Part shown: one piece after another, positions 36,495-45,859 of the stretch
Layout of the letters: each line of letters begins with the position of its first letter
Position numbering within the stretch: the first letter of the stretch is position 1
Origin: Drosophila pseudoobscura
Taxonomy: Eukaryota; Arthropoda; Insecta; Diptera; Drosophilidae
Assembly (NCBI RefSeq): GCF_009870125.1
Contig: NC_046683.1
Coordinates: 620,001 to 684,000 of the forward strand
Direction: 5' to 3'
DNA: 64,000 nucleotides
Made by a program: the position numbers and the translations under genes
The notes under the pieces: generated by a model
What the model saw: the letters and a program-made list of their open reading frames with translations, nothing else
Told to the model about the DNA's origin: nothing
Databases searched by the model: none

Positions 36495-38664
36495 TCTTCA
36501 AGAGGGCTTTTATCAGAACAATTTCCTTATCAATCCACCCCACCAACACCAACACTTAAACAAGAACAACAACGCATTCCTGCATTTATCATTTTCTCAT
36601 ATGGATGGACGAGATGGTGCTCCATGCAACCAGAAACGTGGCAAACCAAATCCGAACAAAATCGAAATTAATAACGGAAATGTGTTCGCTTGGGTTTGCT
36701 TGGCTGCCCGCCGCATTGCACAATATCCTCGGGAAAAATTCAGGTGTGTGTGCGTGCTTGTGGCTAAGTGAGTGGCCGCAAAGAATTTACGGCTAAAAAT
36801 AACGCACGCAATTAGACAACTTGGAGGTGGAGGCCCGGCGCCCATGGGCGCAGAGTCGATATAAAGGCCGGGCCGCAACTTCCCCCAAAAGCAGGCGGAC
36901 AGAGTTCCTTGTGGGGAGCGGGAAGGGTTTAGACTCGAATGTCGAATGATCTAATAGTTTGGAGCGACGGGATTTCTGTTTCAAAAACCGTCAAAAGCTC
37001 CAGACTGCGAAACAGCTGTTTTACCGAGCCCGAGGCGTGCGCTCATCTCGAGTGCAAATATTGACACGAGAACAGATAAGTCCCACTCTGTGTGTGTGTG
37101 TGTGCAAAGAGAGGGAGAGAGAGAAATAGTACAAACAAGACCTAACGAAGGAAACCAACGTACGACAACAACAGCAACAGGAGGGAGAGAGATTGATTTG
37201 TTTGCCATTCGACGTGTGACGTCAATGCTCTGCTGCTGCTGCTGCTTCTGCTGCCGCTGATGGAATGAAGCAATGCGAGAACTGTGCAAACGGCGAAAAG
37301 AGACAACAGAAGACAAAAAGACAGACATGATTGAGAGACGACGCAGAGAACAGAGCTGATAGCTTGGACAAGTTCAAGGTGGAAAGGCAGACGTGGGAGC
37401 AGCTCAGAGACTCCATTGCCGATCTCTCCCCTATTATGCTACATACATATATGTACATATATAAATACATATGACATCTCTCTCTTTCTCTCTCAAACTA
37501 ACTGTTTATTCGTGAAACTTTGATTCAGCTTCAATGTTTCACACCCACACACTACACCTGCTAACTGTGCGTGTTTACTTATCGAAATGAAGCTCATCTC
37601 ACATTGTGCGCTACCTGTTTCTGACTATCTGCATAGTTTACGTTCCTGAAGCTTTTGCAACAATTTATGAATCATTTGCTTGGGCCATTTAGCTACATAT
37701 GTATGTACATACACATATGTACATACACATATGTATATACTTTATACAAACAGAGAAACAAACTGAAACACATACCCCTGTGAATTTTACTTGTAGTTAA
37801 TTACTCGATATTTGTTTTCGTAATTATGAACAAGCGCGACACAGAGAGAGAGAGAGAGAGCGACAGCTCTTTCTGTTTTGGTCACGAGTAGCGCTTGAAT
37901 ATTTTTGCACAAATTTCTCATTGGAATTCAGCCCTGAAAAAACAAAACAATGAAAACATAAGCACCAGCGCAGGGCTGCATTGAAAGCAGCAGCAGAGGT
38001 GTATGCGCAAGAATGCGAATCAGCAAATGTGGGTACAGGGGAATGGGGGAGAGAAAACACCATCAGCCATTAACCATTCCGAATGATCGTTGCGAATTGA
38101 ATAGTAGACTTCCCTATGACAGCAGCTCTCTGGGCTATGAGTAAGCAGCGGAAGGATAGACGGACGGACAGACCGACACAATCTTATCAGACTAGCACTC
38201 GCTCCACTCCACTGATAGAAACAAAACACGAAAAGCAGAGCCAGAGGTGGCTTCTCACAGTCAAAAGTAATGGGGCAAACTGTGGAAAGAGAGCACCGGA
38301 GACAGAGGGGGATAGAAAAAGTGAAATTTCAAATAAGATGTCGGAATAGGTACAAGAGCTGACTGAACTGAAGGCCTCGCAAGAGCACAACAGAAACGAC
38401 TTAACTGTTGTCTCTCCGTCATGACAATATTTAAGCACACACACACATGCAGGAACAAATGCAAGCAGCGGACCAACACAAACACACGCACACAGAAACG
38501 AGTTTAATTTTTAATGCGATTTATTTGCCATACTAAAAAAAAATTGTGGCAAAATCACGACTCGACAAACGACAACGACTAGTACGGGTGTCTGTCGGAG
38601 TTGGGATCAGATCGGATCTGATCACCCACTTACCCGTTACATTGCAGTGTGTGGGACTCCACAT
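27660..38664 (-). CDS. Rip11: Rab11 family-interacting protein, class I (C2 domain plus Rab11-binding domain)
   Basis: Five coding exons on the minus strand: 38664-38634, 30957-30813, 30723-28664, 28147-27993 and 27920-27660. They total 2652 nt (883 aa) in one frame. Exon 1 encodes MWSPTHCNVT and ends at GTAAGTGG. Exons 2-3 complete an N-terminal C2 domain (about residues 10-130: VQRARGLLTKGKNGTNN, LGKEKYQTS, WNEECEL), which binds phospholipids in this family. A long charged, low-complexity middle with acidic, proline-rich and Glu/Arg coiled-coil stretches follows. The C-terminus has the Rab11-binding domain signature RVKELEDYLDNLLLRVME. The protein links Rab11 recycling endosomes to transport; in flies Rip11 acts with Rab11 and MyoV in rhabdomere traffic. 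Intron 1 is about 7.7 kb. The last 85 nt may be a small intron (GTTCGT to CCCTAG), giving an alternative end SAKRR. Confidence 0.92.
32513..32546 (+). repeat. CCGGCA hexanucleotide repeat in Rip11 intron 1
   Basis: About five units (CCGGCACCGGCA...) flanked by CC-rich ends. Confidence 0.9.
33787..33816 (+). repeat. AGTCCC hexanucleotide repeat in Rip11 intron 1
   Basis: Five perfect hexamers. Confidence 0.9.
37694..37740. repeat. Palindromic TACATATGTATG tract in Rip11 intron 1
   Basis: ACATATGTATGTACATACAC and then two more ACATATGT cores. Sister tracts lie at 31965-31997, 32837-32861, 37441-37470 and 59160-59195. Confidence 0.85.
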
Positions 38665-39233
38665 GGCACCCTGTATCTCGCTGCGGAGTGTTGATGCACT
38701 GAAAATTGTTTACTTTCCCAGGACCTTCTCTCGACCAGTGTGACGCCTATGTCCTATGTTTTAGTTGTTGCCAGCGTGTGTCGTCGTCTGTTTGTTTTCT
38801 ATTTTTATGTTCTGTCACACAAAAATAACAAAGGCTGGCGTTAGACACATTCACAGCAGAGCACACGATTTGTCTTTACAGTTTTTGTGTTGCCTGCACG
38901 CACCACGAAACTGTGGAAAAATGTAAATTTTTTTTTAAAGAGTTAAAAAAAAAAGGAGAAAGGCAAGAAGGCGCAAAGACACGCGTGCCCGACCGAGTGC
39001 GTTTAAAAATTTTTCGGAATTGAATGTCAATACGGGTAGTGGTGCGGAAGCACCGATTACACTATCGATATCGGCCACTATCGTGCATTGGGTGCGCAGA
39101 GCTGCTTTTGACTCATCGATACTTTTGAAACCATCGACTAGCGACTAGCGGCGGATCAGATCCTGATCTTTCGGCGGCTAACTTTGTAAATTTGTGTATA
39201 TTTTTTTGTGTTGTGTTTAAGCCAACCCGTAAA
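38665..39233. promoter_or_regulatory. Shared divergent promoter region of Rip11 (-) and Nup35 (+)
   Basis: The two start codons lie 569 bp apart, head to head. The spacer has A/T runs (38930-38955) and, nearer Nup35, a perfect DRE and further ATCGAT-type sites (39063-39141). No TATA box is evident. The DRE lies about 170 bp upstream of the Nup35 ATG, so it fits a Nup35 core promoter better than a Rip11 one. Confidence 0.6.
39063..39070. promoter_or_regulatory. DRE motif upstream of Nup35
   Basis: TATCGATA is a perfect palindromic DNA-replication-related element. In Drosophila it is bound by DREF and marks housekeeping promoters. Confidence 0.7.
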
Positions 39234-40288
39234 ATGGAACCCATGACTCTAGGCAGTCCCGTCAATAGCCCCAACAGCAACCAGGGCCAGTACCTGCCCC
39301 CTTTCCTAATGGGGGATCCGCAGACCATGACGCCGCACAAGAGCACGCTCTCTCCAAAGCCGGGACGCTACAACGTCAGCTTCGGTAAGTGGCCTCGAAT
39401 TTCCGGCATTGATAAACCCTAACTTGGAGCTCTTCCCCCCATGCAGCGACATCTCCAACCAGCTCATCTTCGCATGACTTCAACCGCTCCGGGATCAACA
39501 CGTTCTTTGGTCCGGCAGGCGGCGGTGGTCCACATGGGTCCGGAGGCCATGGCTCAAGCTCGGCCAACGTGTCCCTCCACCAAGCCGGGCCGCCGACCCA
39601 GGGACTCTTCGAATCACTCCGGGAGCAGCAGCACACACCGCACCGCCAGCATCTGAGCATTTTGAATCAGTCGCAGAACCTGAGCCTGAACCTGAACCAG
39701 AGCTACCACAACAACGACTCGTACGTGGCCAACTGCAATACCATCAACACATCAATTCGGGGCCTCTCCTCGCCGATGGGCGCCAGGACGTCGCCCCTGG
39801 TCGGTTTGCAAGGAAATGGCGGTGGCGGTGGTACCCCACGGCCTGGCGACTTCTGGGTGACCATCTTCGGCTACGTGCCGGGCAACAGCTCCATGGTGCT
39901 GCAACACTTCACGCTCTGCGGGACCATTATGGAGGTGTCGCATGCCCCGAAAAACGGCAACTGGATGCACGTGCGTTTCTCCTCGCGCATCGAGAGCGAC
40001 AAGGCGCTGAACTTCAACGAGAAGGTGATCGGCGGCAACGTCATGGTGGGCGTCACCCGGTGCACGGAAAGGACTATTGTCGACAAGGAAAACTGCAATG
40101 CGTCGTCGTCGACGTCGTTTAACGGTGGAGAGCAGGTCCAGAGCCCGAAATCGCCCAAAATCCGTCCCTTTGTCCAGCAATCCTACAAGTTGGCCCAGAA
40201 TGATGCGAAGGTTGTGCCGGCCAAGGACGTGCCCACGAAGAGCAATGGGCTGGTTGACAAGGCCATGGATCTCCTCTTTGGCTGGTGA
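39234..40288 (+). CDS. Nup35: Nucleoporin Nup35/Nup53 (MPPN-domain)
   Basis: Two exons, 39234-39384 and 39447-40288, are joined across a 62-bp intron (GTAAGT ... TGCAG) to give 330 aa. The N-terminal half is Ser/Gly/Asn-rich with short proline motifs and is probably disordered. The MPPN RRM-like dimerisation domain spans about residues 185-266 (DFWVTIFGYVPG, then FSSRIESDKALNFNEKVI, then VMVGVTRC). The protein ends in VDKAMDLLFGW, the amphipathic C-terminal helix that inserts into the inner nuclear membrane in Nup35/Nup53 proteins. Nup35 belongs to the Nup93 inner-ring subcomplex of the nuclear pore. The ATG at 39234 is preferred because it is the first ATG in this frame and begins the conserved MEPMTLGSPVNSP start. 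Confidence 0.93.
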
Positions 40289-40553
40289 GGCGCTCGAACA
40301 GGAACAGCCCCTTCTCGGCTCGGATGCTCCCCATCCAGATCTTCCCCAGAAAATGCACTCTCCACTGGAGTTTTTTGTGGCCAGGAGACGGCCCGTTCCT
40401 TTAACTTATTTACTTCTTAAACACTGCGTAAATCCTATACTGCATACATACATACATATTTAAAAAAAAGATACAATAGAAGTGTGTATTAACTGCGCGG
40501 CGGCGGCAACGAAGAGACTACTACTGCTCCTTGGGATGTGGGATGTGATTTTT
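40289..40553. other. Convergent 3' ends of Nup35 and Gid8
   Basis: Only 265 bp separate the Nup35 stop (+) from the Gid8 stop (-), so both 3' UTRs must fit or overlap here. A CATACATACATA tract lies at 40442-40456. No further gene is present. Confidence 0.7.
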
Positions 40554-41394
40554 CTACTTGGGCTCGAGGTGCGCCGTCTCGAGGTTCTTCATCTTGGGGT
40601 AGCTGATGGAGCGGCTGTCGAGCTTGGACTGGGCCCAGAGGATGACCTTCAAGAGGAACATCATCTTTGGCGTGGAGTCCTCGCTGTGCTCACACCGCAA
40701 GATAGCCGAATTGAGCTCGCTGGCGATCTTCTGCCGATAGGACTGCTCAAGGAGGTCGGCGAAGGGACTCTCCTGGGGCTTCTCGAAGGCCAGCAGGGCC
40801 AGGGTCCGCTCCAGCTCGAACATGGCCTCCTCGCCGGACTCCGAAAGTTTGCTCTGGGCGAAGGCCAGGGCCTCCTCCACCTTGCCGGCGCGAATCAGCT
40901 CGATTAACTGCAGCTGCTGCAAGTGAAAGAACAAGTAGCGGTCGCCGCCTAGCAGCTCGGGATGCAACTGATTCACCAGGTGGGTGGCCTCCTCGACCCG
41001 GCCCGCCTGCACCGCCTCACGAATGAGGATGCGGTCGTCGAGGCTGTTCAGCTCCACGCTCGGCTCGAGGTCGGCTTCGTGCTGGAACTTTTCGGCAGCC
41101 TCCTTGAAGCCCTCTGCAAGGGAGCAGCCACAGGCGAAACGGGAAACGGAATGAAACGAAACGGGAGAAAACGGGAATAATCGATGCAATGGTACGAGCA
41201 CGGCACAAAACGCGTGGGCGGGAGTTATGTGTGGGATGTGGAATTTAGATGCGATGCGTAGTTTCCTTTTCCTTACCAGTGACCAAGTAGTTCATAATCA
41301 GGCGATTCATGTCCGCCTGCTTGAAGGGGAACTGCTCCAGGCGCTGGAGCCATTCCTCCTTGCTGATGGCTTCGGTTTTCTCATTGTAGCTCAT
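40554..41394 (-). CDS. Gid8: Gid8/TWA1, subunit of the CTLH (GID) E3 ubiquitin ligase
   Basis: Two exons, 41394-41277 and 41113-40554, encode 225 aa. The start MSYNEKTEAISKEEWL and the segment [24 protein letters not shown] match human GID8 closely, and the splice falls inside the Glu codon of [11 protein letters not shown]. The domain order is LisH (about 27-59), CTLH (about 63-120) and CRA (to about 210). LHPELL, FHLQQLQLIELI and ERTLALLAF are family hallmarks. Gid8 scaffolds the RanBPM/MAEA/RMND5 ligase, which in flies clears maternal RNA-binding proteins during the maternal-to-zygotic transition. The gene is tail to tail with Nup35. Confidence 0.94.
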
Positions 41395-41899
41395 TTTCTT
41401 GCTTTTGCGTATCTTCACAATTTTCAGGCCGTTGCTGGCTACCGTCGTTGGCTGTACGTAAAGCCCACTGGATCTCCTGTTGTTCTCCGGGGACAAAGCT
41501 GCTGCGGAAGCGACCAGAAAGAAGAGTGACAGTGAAAATTTTCTTTCGTGGGTGGGGGTTGCAAGCAAAACACAAAAGAAAACCTAGGTCGGGGCTGGCA
41601 GTGCAGACTGCACTGCGCAGAAACCAGGTGGCCACTCTGGCCGCGCAGCCTATCGATAGCTATCGATTGATGGAGAAGGAAGTTTGAAAATGTCACCGCT
41701 ATTAAAGTCACGGCCAAAGAGACTACCAAACATCGGGATTTCTTCTTCCTTTGCGCACCTGCTACTGTTTATTGTTGTTTAATGCTAAGTTCTAGTTTTT
41801 TTTATTGTGTACGATTTATTTTCTGGTAGACATTGTTGAAATACTCTAGCGTCGCAGCCACCCTCTACCACGGAAGGGCGCCAGCAACCTGAGTCAGCC
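41395..41899. other. Intergenic region: Gid8 promoter and Ing3 3' end
   Basis: The Gid8 start side contains a DRE at 41651. The left-to-right order puts the Ing3 stop at 41900 and Gid8 upstream sequence below it. T-rich stretches at 41780-41820 include minus-strand AATAAA-like signals (TTTATT), which suit the Ing3 3' UTR. Confidence 0.6.
41651..41658. promoter_or_regulatory. DRE motif upstream of Gid8
   Basis: TATCGATA lies about 260 bp upstream of the Gid8 ATG and is followed by a second CTATCGAT. It is a plausible DREF-type housekeeping promoter element for the minus-strand Gid8 gene. Confidence 0.65.
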
Positions 41900-44189
41900 T
41901 CAGTTCTTGCGATTGCCCCTGCGCCGCATGGTGGCGGTGCATTTGGGGCAGAACCACTTGCCCTTTGGAGGCTGGGTGATGCCCACGCAAGGATAGTGGA
42001 ACCACTCGAATGGACAGGCGTCGTTGTCGCAGGCCACCATGTCGCCGTATGACACCTGGTTGCAGGTGCAGTAGCGAGGCTCGTTGGGATCGTACGACCA
42101 CTCGCCTTCGTTCGGCTGCTCCAGGACCATTCCGATCTCGCCGATGTTGAGGTTGGAGCCCGGCACCAGCGTCGTGGACGTCAGACCGATGGCCGATGCC
42201 ACGTTGCTCACATTAGTGGCCATCGTTGTGGTCACGTGACTGGCGCTCATGCCGCCAGCGGCCTGCGTGTTCAGGGCCTGTGAGCAACCATGCTGAGGCA
42301 TACCCATGCTGGAAATACTGGCGTTGGCAACGGCGACTGCTGCGGCTGCGGCAGCAGCAGTCGAGAGCATGTCCACGGAGTCAACGCTCATGGAGGAAGA
42401 CGAAGAAGCAATGGAGTTGCCCGAAGAAGAACCGGCCAGAGCCGTCTGCACAGCAATTGAAGCGGGCATCGTGGCAATAGTGGCACTCAGCTTTTTCTTA
42501 TTCTGTTTCTTGTCCTGGTGGTGGTGATGGCTGCTGCTACCGTGGCTGCTGCTGCTGTGGTGATGATGGCTGCCGTGATGGTGTTGTTGCTGCTGCTGAT
42601 GGTGGTGGTGCGATGTGGCGGCGCCTCCTCCGCTAGCAGCCGTGACCAGTGCCGATCCCGTACCCACTGTCGCTCCTCCCGTTTGCAGGCTGCTCTGTCC
42701 GGCGTTCGACCAGAAATCGGTGTTGGTCCCAGCCCCGTGGATGGCCTCGTAGCTGGCCTTCAGGCTCGCCGTGCGCCGGCCCTGCTGCATCTGCTGGGTG
42801 GCGACGATCGCCTGGCTGGCGGCGGCCGCAATGGCGCTGGAAGCCGCTGTTCCTCCGCCCAATTGCTGCAGATTATACGTGACTGTTGTGTTGTTTTGTG
42901 TCGTATGCGAACCGTGTGCGTGGCTATGTCCATGTCCATGGCTGTGGCTGTGACTGTGGGTTTGGTTGTGGCCATGTCCGTGGCTGTGTCCATGGCCGTG
43001 GCCATGCCCATGGGTTGGAGCTGCTGCTACTCCAGTCGATGATAGGGCTGCAGCAACGGCCACCGCCGAACTGTTGATCACACTGTGACCCGAGTGACCC
43101 GAATGACCCGAGTGCTGGCTGAGATTCGTTGGCAGCTGACGTTGGACCACTGAGGCACTGCTGACCAGCGAGCTGTTGCCCAGACTGCTGCTGGCTGCCC
43201 CAACCACACCGACACCTCCGATACTTCCGACACCTCCGACACCCCCGACACCTCCGACACCCACGGCCACTGGCAGAGTGAGGTGCGTGGCGGTGATGCT
43301 GTTGGTTACGTGGTTGCCGGCCGCCACATGTGCGGGATGAACGGCCAGGCCAGCGGCCGCAGATGTTGCTGCCGAGACCGAGGATGCGACGGCACTGACG
43401 GTGGGCAACGAGTGGTTGAGATTGGCCCGCTTCTCCGGTACGGGCACGGTGCAGATCGTCTCGCGACGCTTCTCCAACTTGCGATGCCGCTGACTGCTAC
43501 TCAGATGGGAGGTGGCAAGGCTGGTGAGGGCGCTGCCGCCAGTGACGGAGCCAGAGCCAGAGCCAACGCCAGAGCCAACGCCAGAACTGGCGAGGCCAAA
43601 GTTGGTCGGTCCCGTGCCAATGCTGCCTGTGCTGGTGATGATTCCGGCGGCACTGTTAATAGAGCTGGCCCCGTAATAGCGGTTCTCCTTCTGGTTCATG
43701 CTCAACAGCAGGGCGGTGGCGGCCGTCGAGTTGCCGTCGAGCTCGAGTGAACGCCGCTCGAGGATTTCGGTGATGCCGTTGTTGTCGGCCTCTAGCTCGC
43801 ACTTGAACTTAAAGAGCTCGCTGTCCAGGCGGCGTAGGTAGCGTTCGACGAGCTCGTGTATCTGGGTGGCAATGGCCACCTTCTCGTCGGCGTCTTCCAT
43901 TACCTTGAAGTACTCGGCGCGCAGGCTGTGAAACTCGGTGTCCATGGACTCGTGCTGCAGCTCGTCGCGCTTGCACTGCTTGAAGAATAAGTGCGACTTT
44001 TTGTCCAGCGAGTCCATGTTGTCTGGATATCAAAGGAAGGCAAGGGATGTTTAAAATTTGTGGGGTGTTGTTTTTTCTGCGTTACCCACTCTGCACGGCC
44101 AGATCAAGCTCTCGCATTTCTGTGAAACGGTCGCGCAGCTCCTGGGGCAGATGCTCAATCATCTCCAGGTAGTCTTCCAGATATAGCAT
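41900..44189 (-). CDS. Ing3: ING3, PHD-finger subunit of the Tip60/NuA4 acetyltransferase complex
   Basis: Exon 1 (44189-44090) encodes [20 protein letters not shown] onward, the typical ING3 N-terminus. Exon 2 (44022-41900) completes 740 aa. The residue 1-110 ING helical domain ([33 protein letters not shown]) dimerises and recruits the complex. The C-terminal PHD (about 683-740) has the C4HC3 pattern CTCN...CDNDAC...WFHYPC...WFCPKC, which reads H3K4me3. Between them is a long Ser/Ala/Gly/His low-complexity region: repeated GVGGVG, alternating HGHGHSHG, a HHHH/QQQQ block and SSSS runs. That linker is far longer than in vertebrate ING3 (about 420 aa). The donor reads A|GTGGGT, slightly weak, but the joined frame [13 protein letters not shown] fits the family. 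Confidence 0.93.
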
Positions 44190-45859
44190 GATGATTGTTT
44201 GTTTTCTTAAATACCCCCAAATAATAATATTTTCGATTTATGTATTCTCTGAAAGAAAAAATGCGTCTCACAGGCAGTGTGAAATATACCGAAACTCTGT
44301 CGCAAGCTATCAAATATACCGTAAATATACTGACGAAATATTTGTGTTAAAGCGGCATCATCTGACTCGTTTTTGATATTCGGTTAAATATTACTAACTA
44401 GCTAATACTCTCAGCTCTGAACTCACAATTTTATTTGATTATCAAATTAATTTCCTACAAGACTGGTTAAATGTAAGTTTTCATCTTTATTGCATTGCTT
44501 ATAAAATAAGGTACAAGCTAAAACGGTCTACAATGATTTCCAATAAATTAAGTTTTGTACCTTGTAACTACACGCTAACGACAGGTTTGCTACATATTAA
44601 CTACATTTGTATGTAATTACCAAACGCGACACCAGAAGATAAATGTTTCAAAAGTATAAGCCCCATGAAAGCGCTAGTGTGAAAAGCCTCCGTTTTCCAC
44701 TTTCTGACGTGCCCTTTTTTCCGACAGTATTGAACAAATTGAGATTTTGATGACAAATGATTATGAATTCGATGCAGATCACCAATTTGTATTCGATATG
44801 GCCTGGGACATGGCTTTAAGTGGCATTTCTACACGGCTTCTACATTGGTGCACTGGACAAGAAGATGGGTCCATAACTTAAAATATACTGGAAAATACTA
44901 AAAAACTACTATCAAAAAGTACACAATTTGCAAGGTGTGTGAGCTAGACATGGTGCTATCTATTCAAAAAGAGCGAAAAAGAGAGCCATAACCGATTTGG
45001 AGAGAGAAAAAATAGCCAAAAAGCGTTTCGAAGAAAGCAGTTATGCCATCGATACTATCGACTAGATGCGACCGGTGCGCGCCAAAGAGAAATATAGTAT
45101 TTTGCAGCAAAATATGAACACTAATGCAACTAAAACTAAAGCCAAACAAAAATATATTTATTTCCTTTAGAGTTTTACATAACATTTTGTCCGCACAATA
45201 AGCACATCTATATAGGTATGTATTTTCAATTTTATTTGTAATCTTATACTTTTTGCTGCTGTTGCTGCCAGGCAAATACATTTGTTGTGGCTGCTTTTGG
45301 GTTTAAGTTCGGCGCACGGCTGGGCTACGCTACTACTCCTTACCATATACCATCCATATACTACATTCTCGACAGCGCGTGTCCACGTCCCTCAAGTCTA
45401 CTAATTTTGTCGTAAATTTAAATGTAAAAAGCTTAGCATAAACTTAAACTTAACGAAAGTATTTAAAGTTTAGAGTCGTAGTCCGTAGAGCTAGAGTAAC
45501 TTATGCACAAGGGTGGCACGAGGGCACAGGGCACAAGGGAATGATCCAAACGAAATAGAGTCGAAGCTGCTTAAATGCAATCCAGTCATTAGCTATCGGA
45601 AGGTGCTTTGCTATCTTTTGGTGTCGATCCATACATCAGGGACTGGGGCTGGCAGAAGGCTGCAAACGGATGCAAACCATAGAAATACTAAACGTAAACG
45701 TTATACATAATACATAATAGATAATCATTCACACTCGTCGTACTCGTACTCATACATAATAAAATGCTAGTTCCTAGTCACAATCTATGTAAAACACAGT
45801 CGATTCTCCCCCTCCCCAACCCAACCCGTCCAGTCCTCCCAGCCGAAGCGAGACCGACC
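44190..45859. other. Intergenic: Ing3 5' region and DPY19-like 3' region
   Basis: No supported coding frame. The sequence is AT-rich. CATCGATACT and ATCGACTAG at 45047-45065 resemble the pair upstream of Nup35 (39114-39141) and could mark the Ing3 promoter, implying a 5' UTR of about 850 bp or a non-coding first exon. The right part probably includes the 3' UTR of the DPY19-like gene. Confidence 0.55.

Larger units (their letters stand above)
30958..38633 (-). other. Rip11: First intron of Rip11 (about 7.7 kb)
   Basis: The intron runs from a GTAAGTGG donor at 38633 to an acceptor TTCGTTACAG ending at 30958. Its open frames look accidental. It holds short simple repeats: TACATATG-type tracts at 31965, 32837, 37441 and 37694, a CCGGCA tract at 32513, AGTCCC at 33787, and GA/CT runs near 36463, 37480 and 37843. 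GA runs could be GAGA-factor sites, and enhancers or further 5' exons could lie here, but none can be shown. Confidence 0.75.

Noticed and set aside
42518..43042. 174-aa plus-strand frame
   Set aside because: Antisense to the Ing3 low-complexity linker and without a domain.
44964..45281. 105-aa minus-strand frame between Ing3 and the DPY19-like gene
   Set aside because: AT-rich DNA with a biased Phe/Leu/Ile composition and no recognisable domain.
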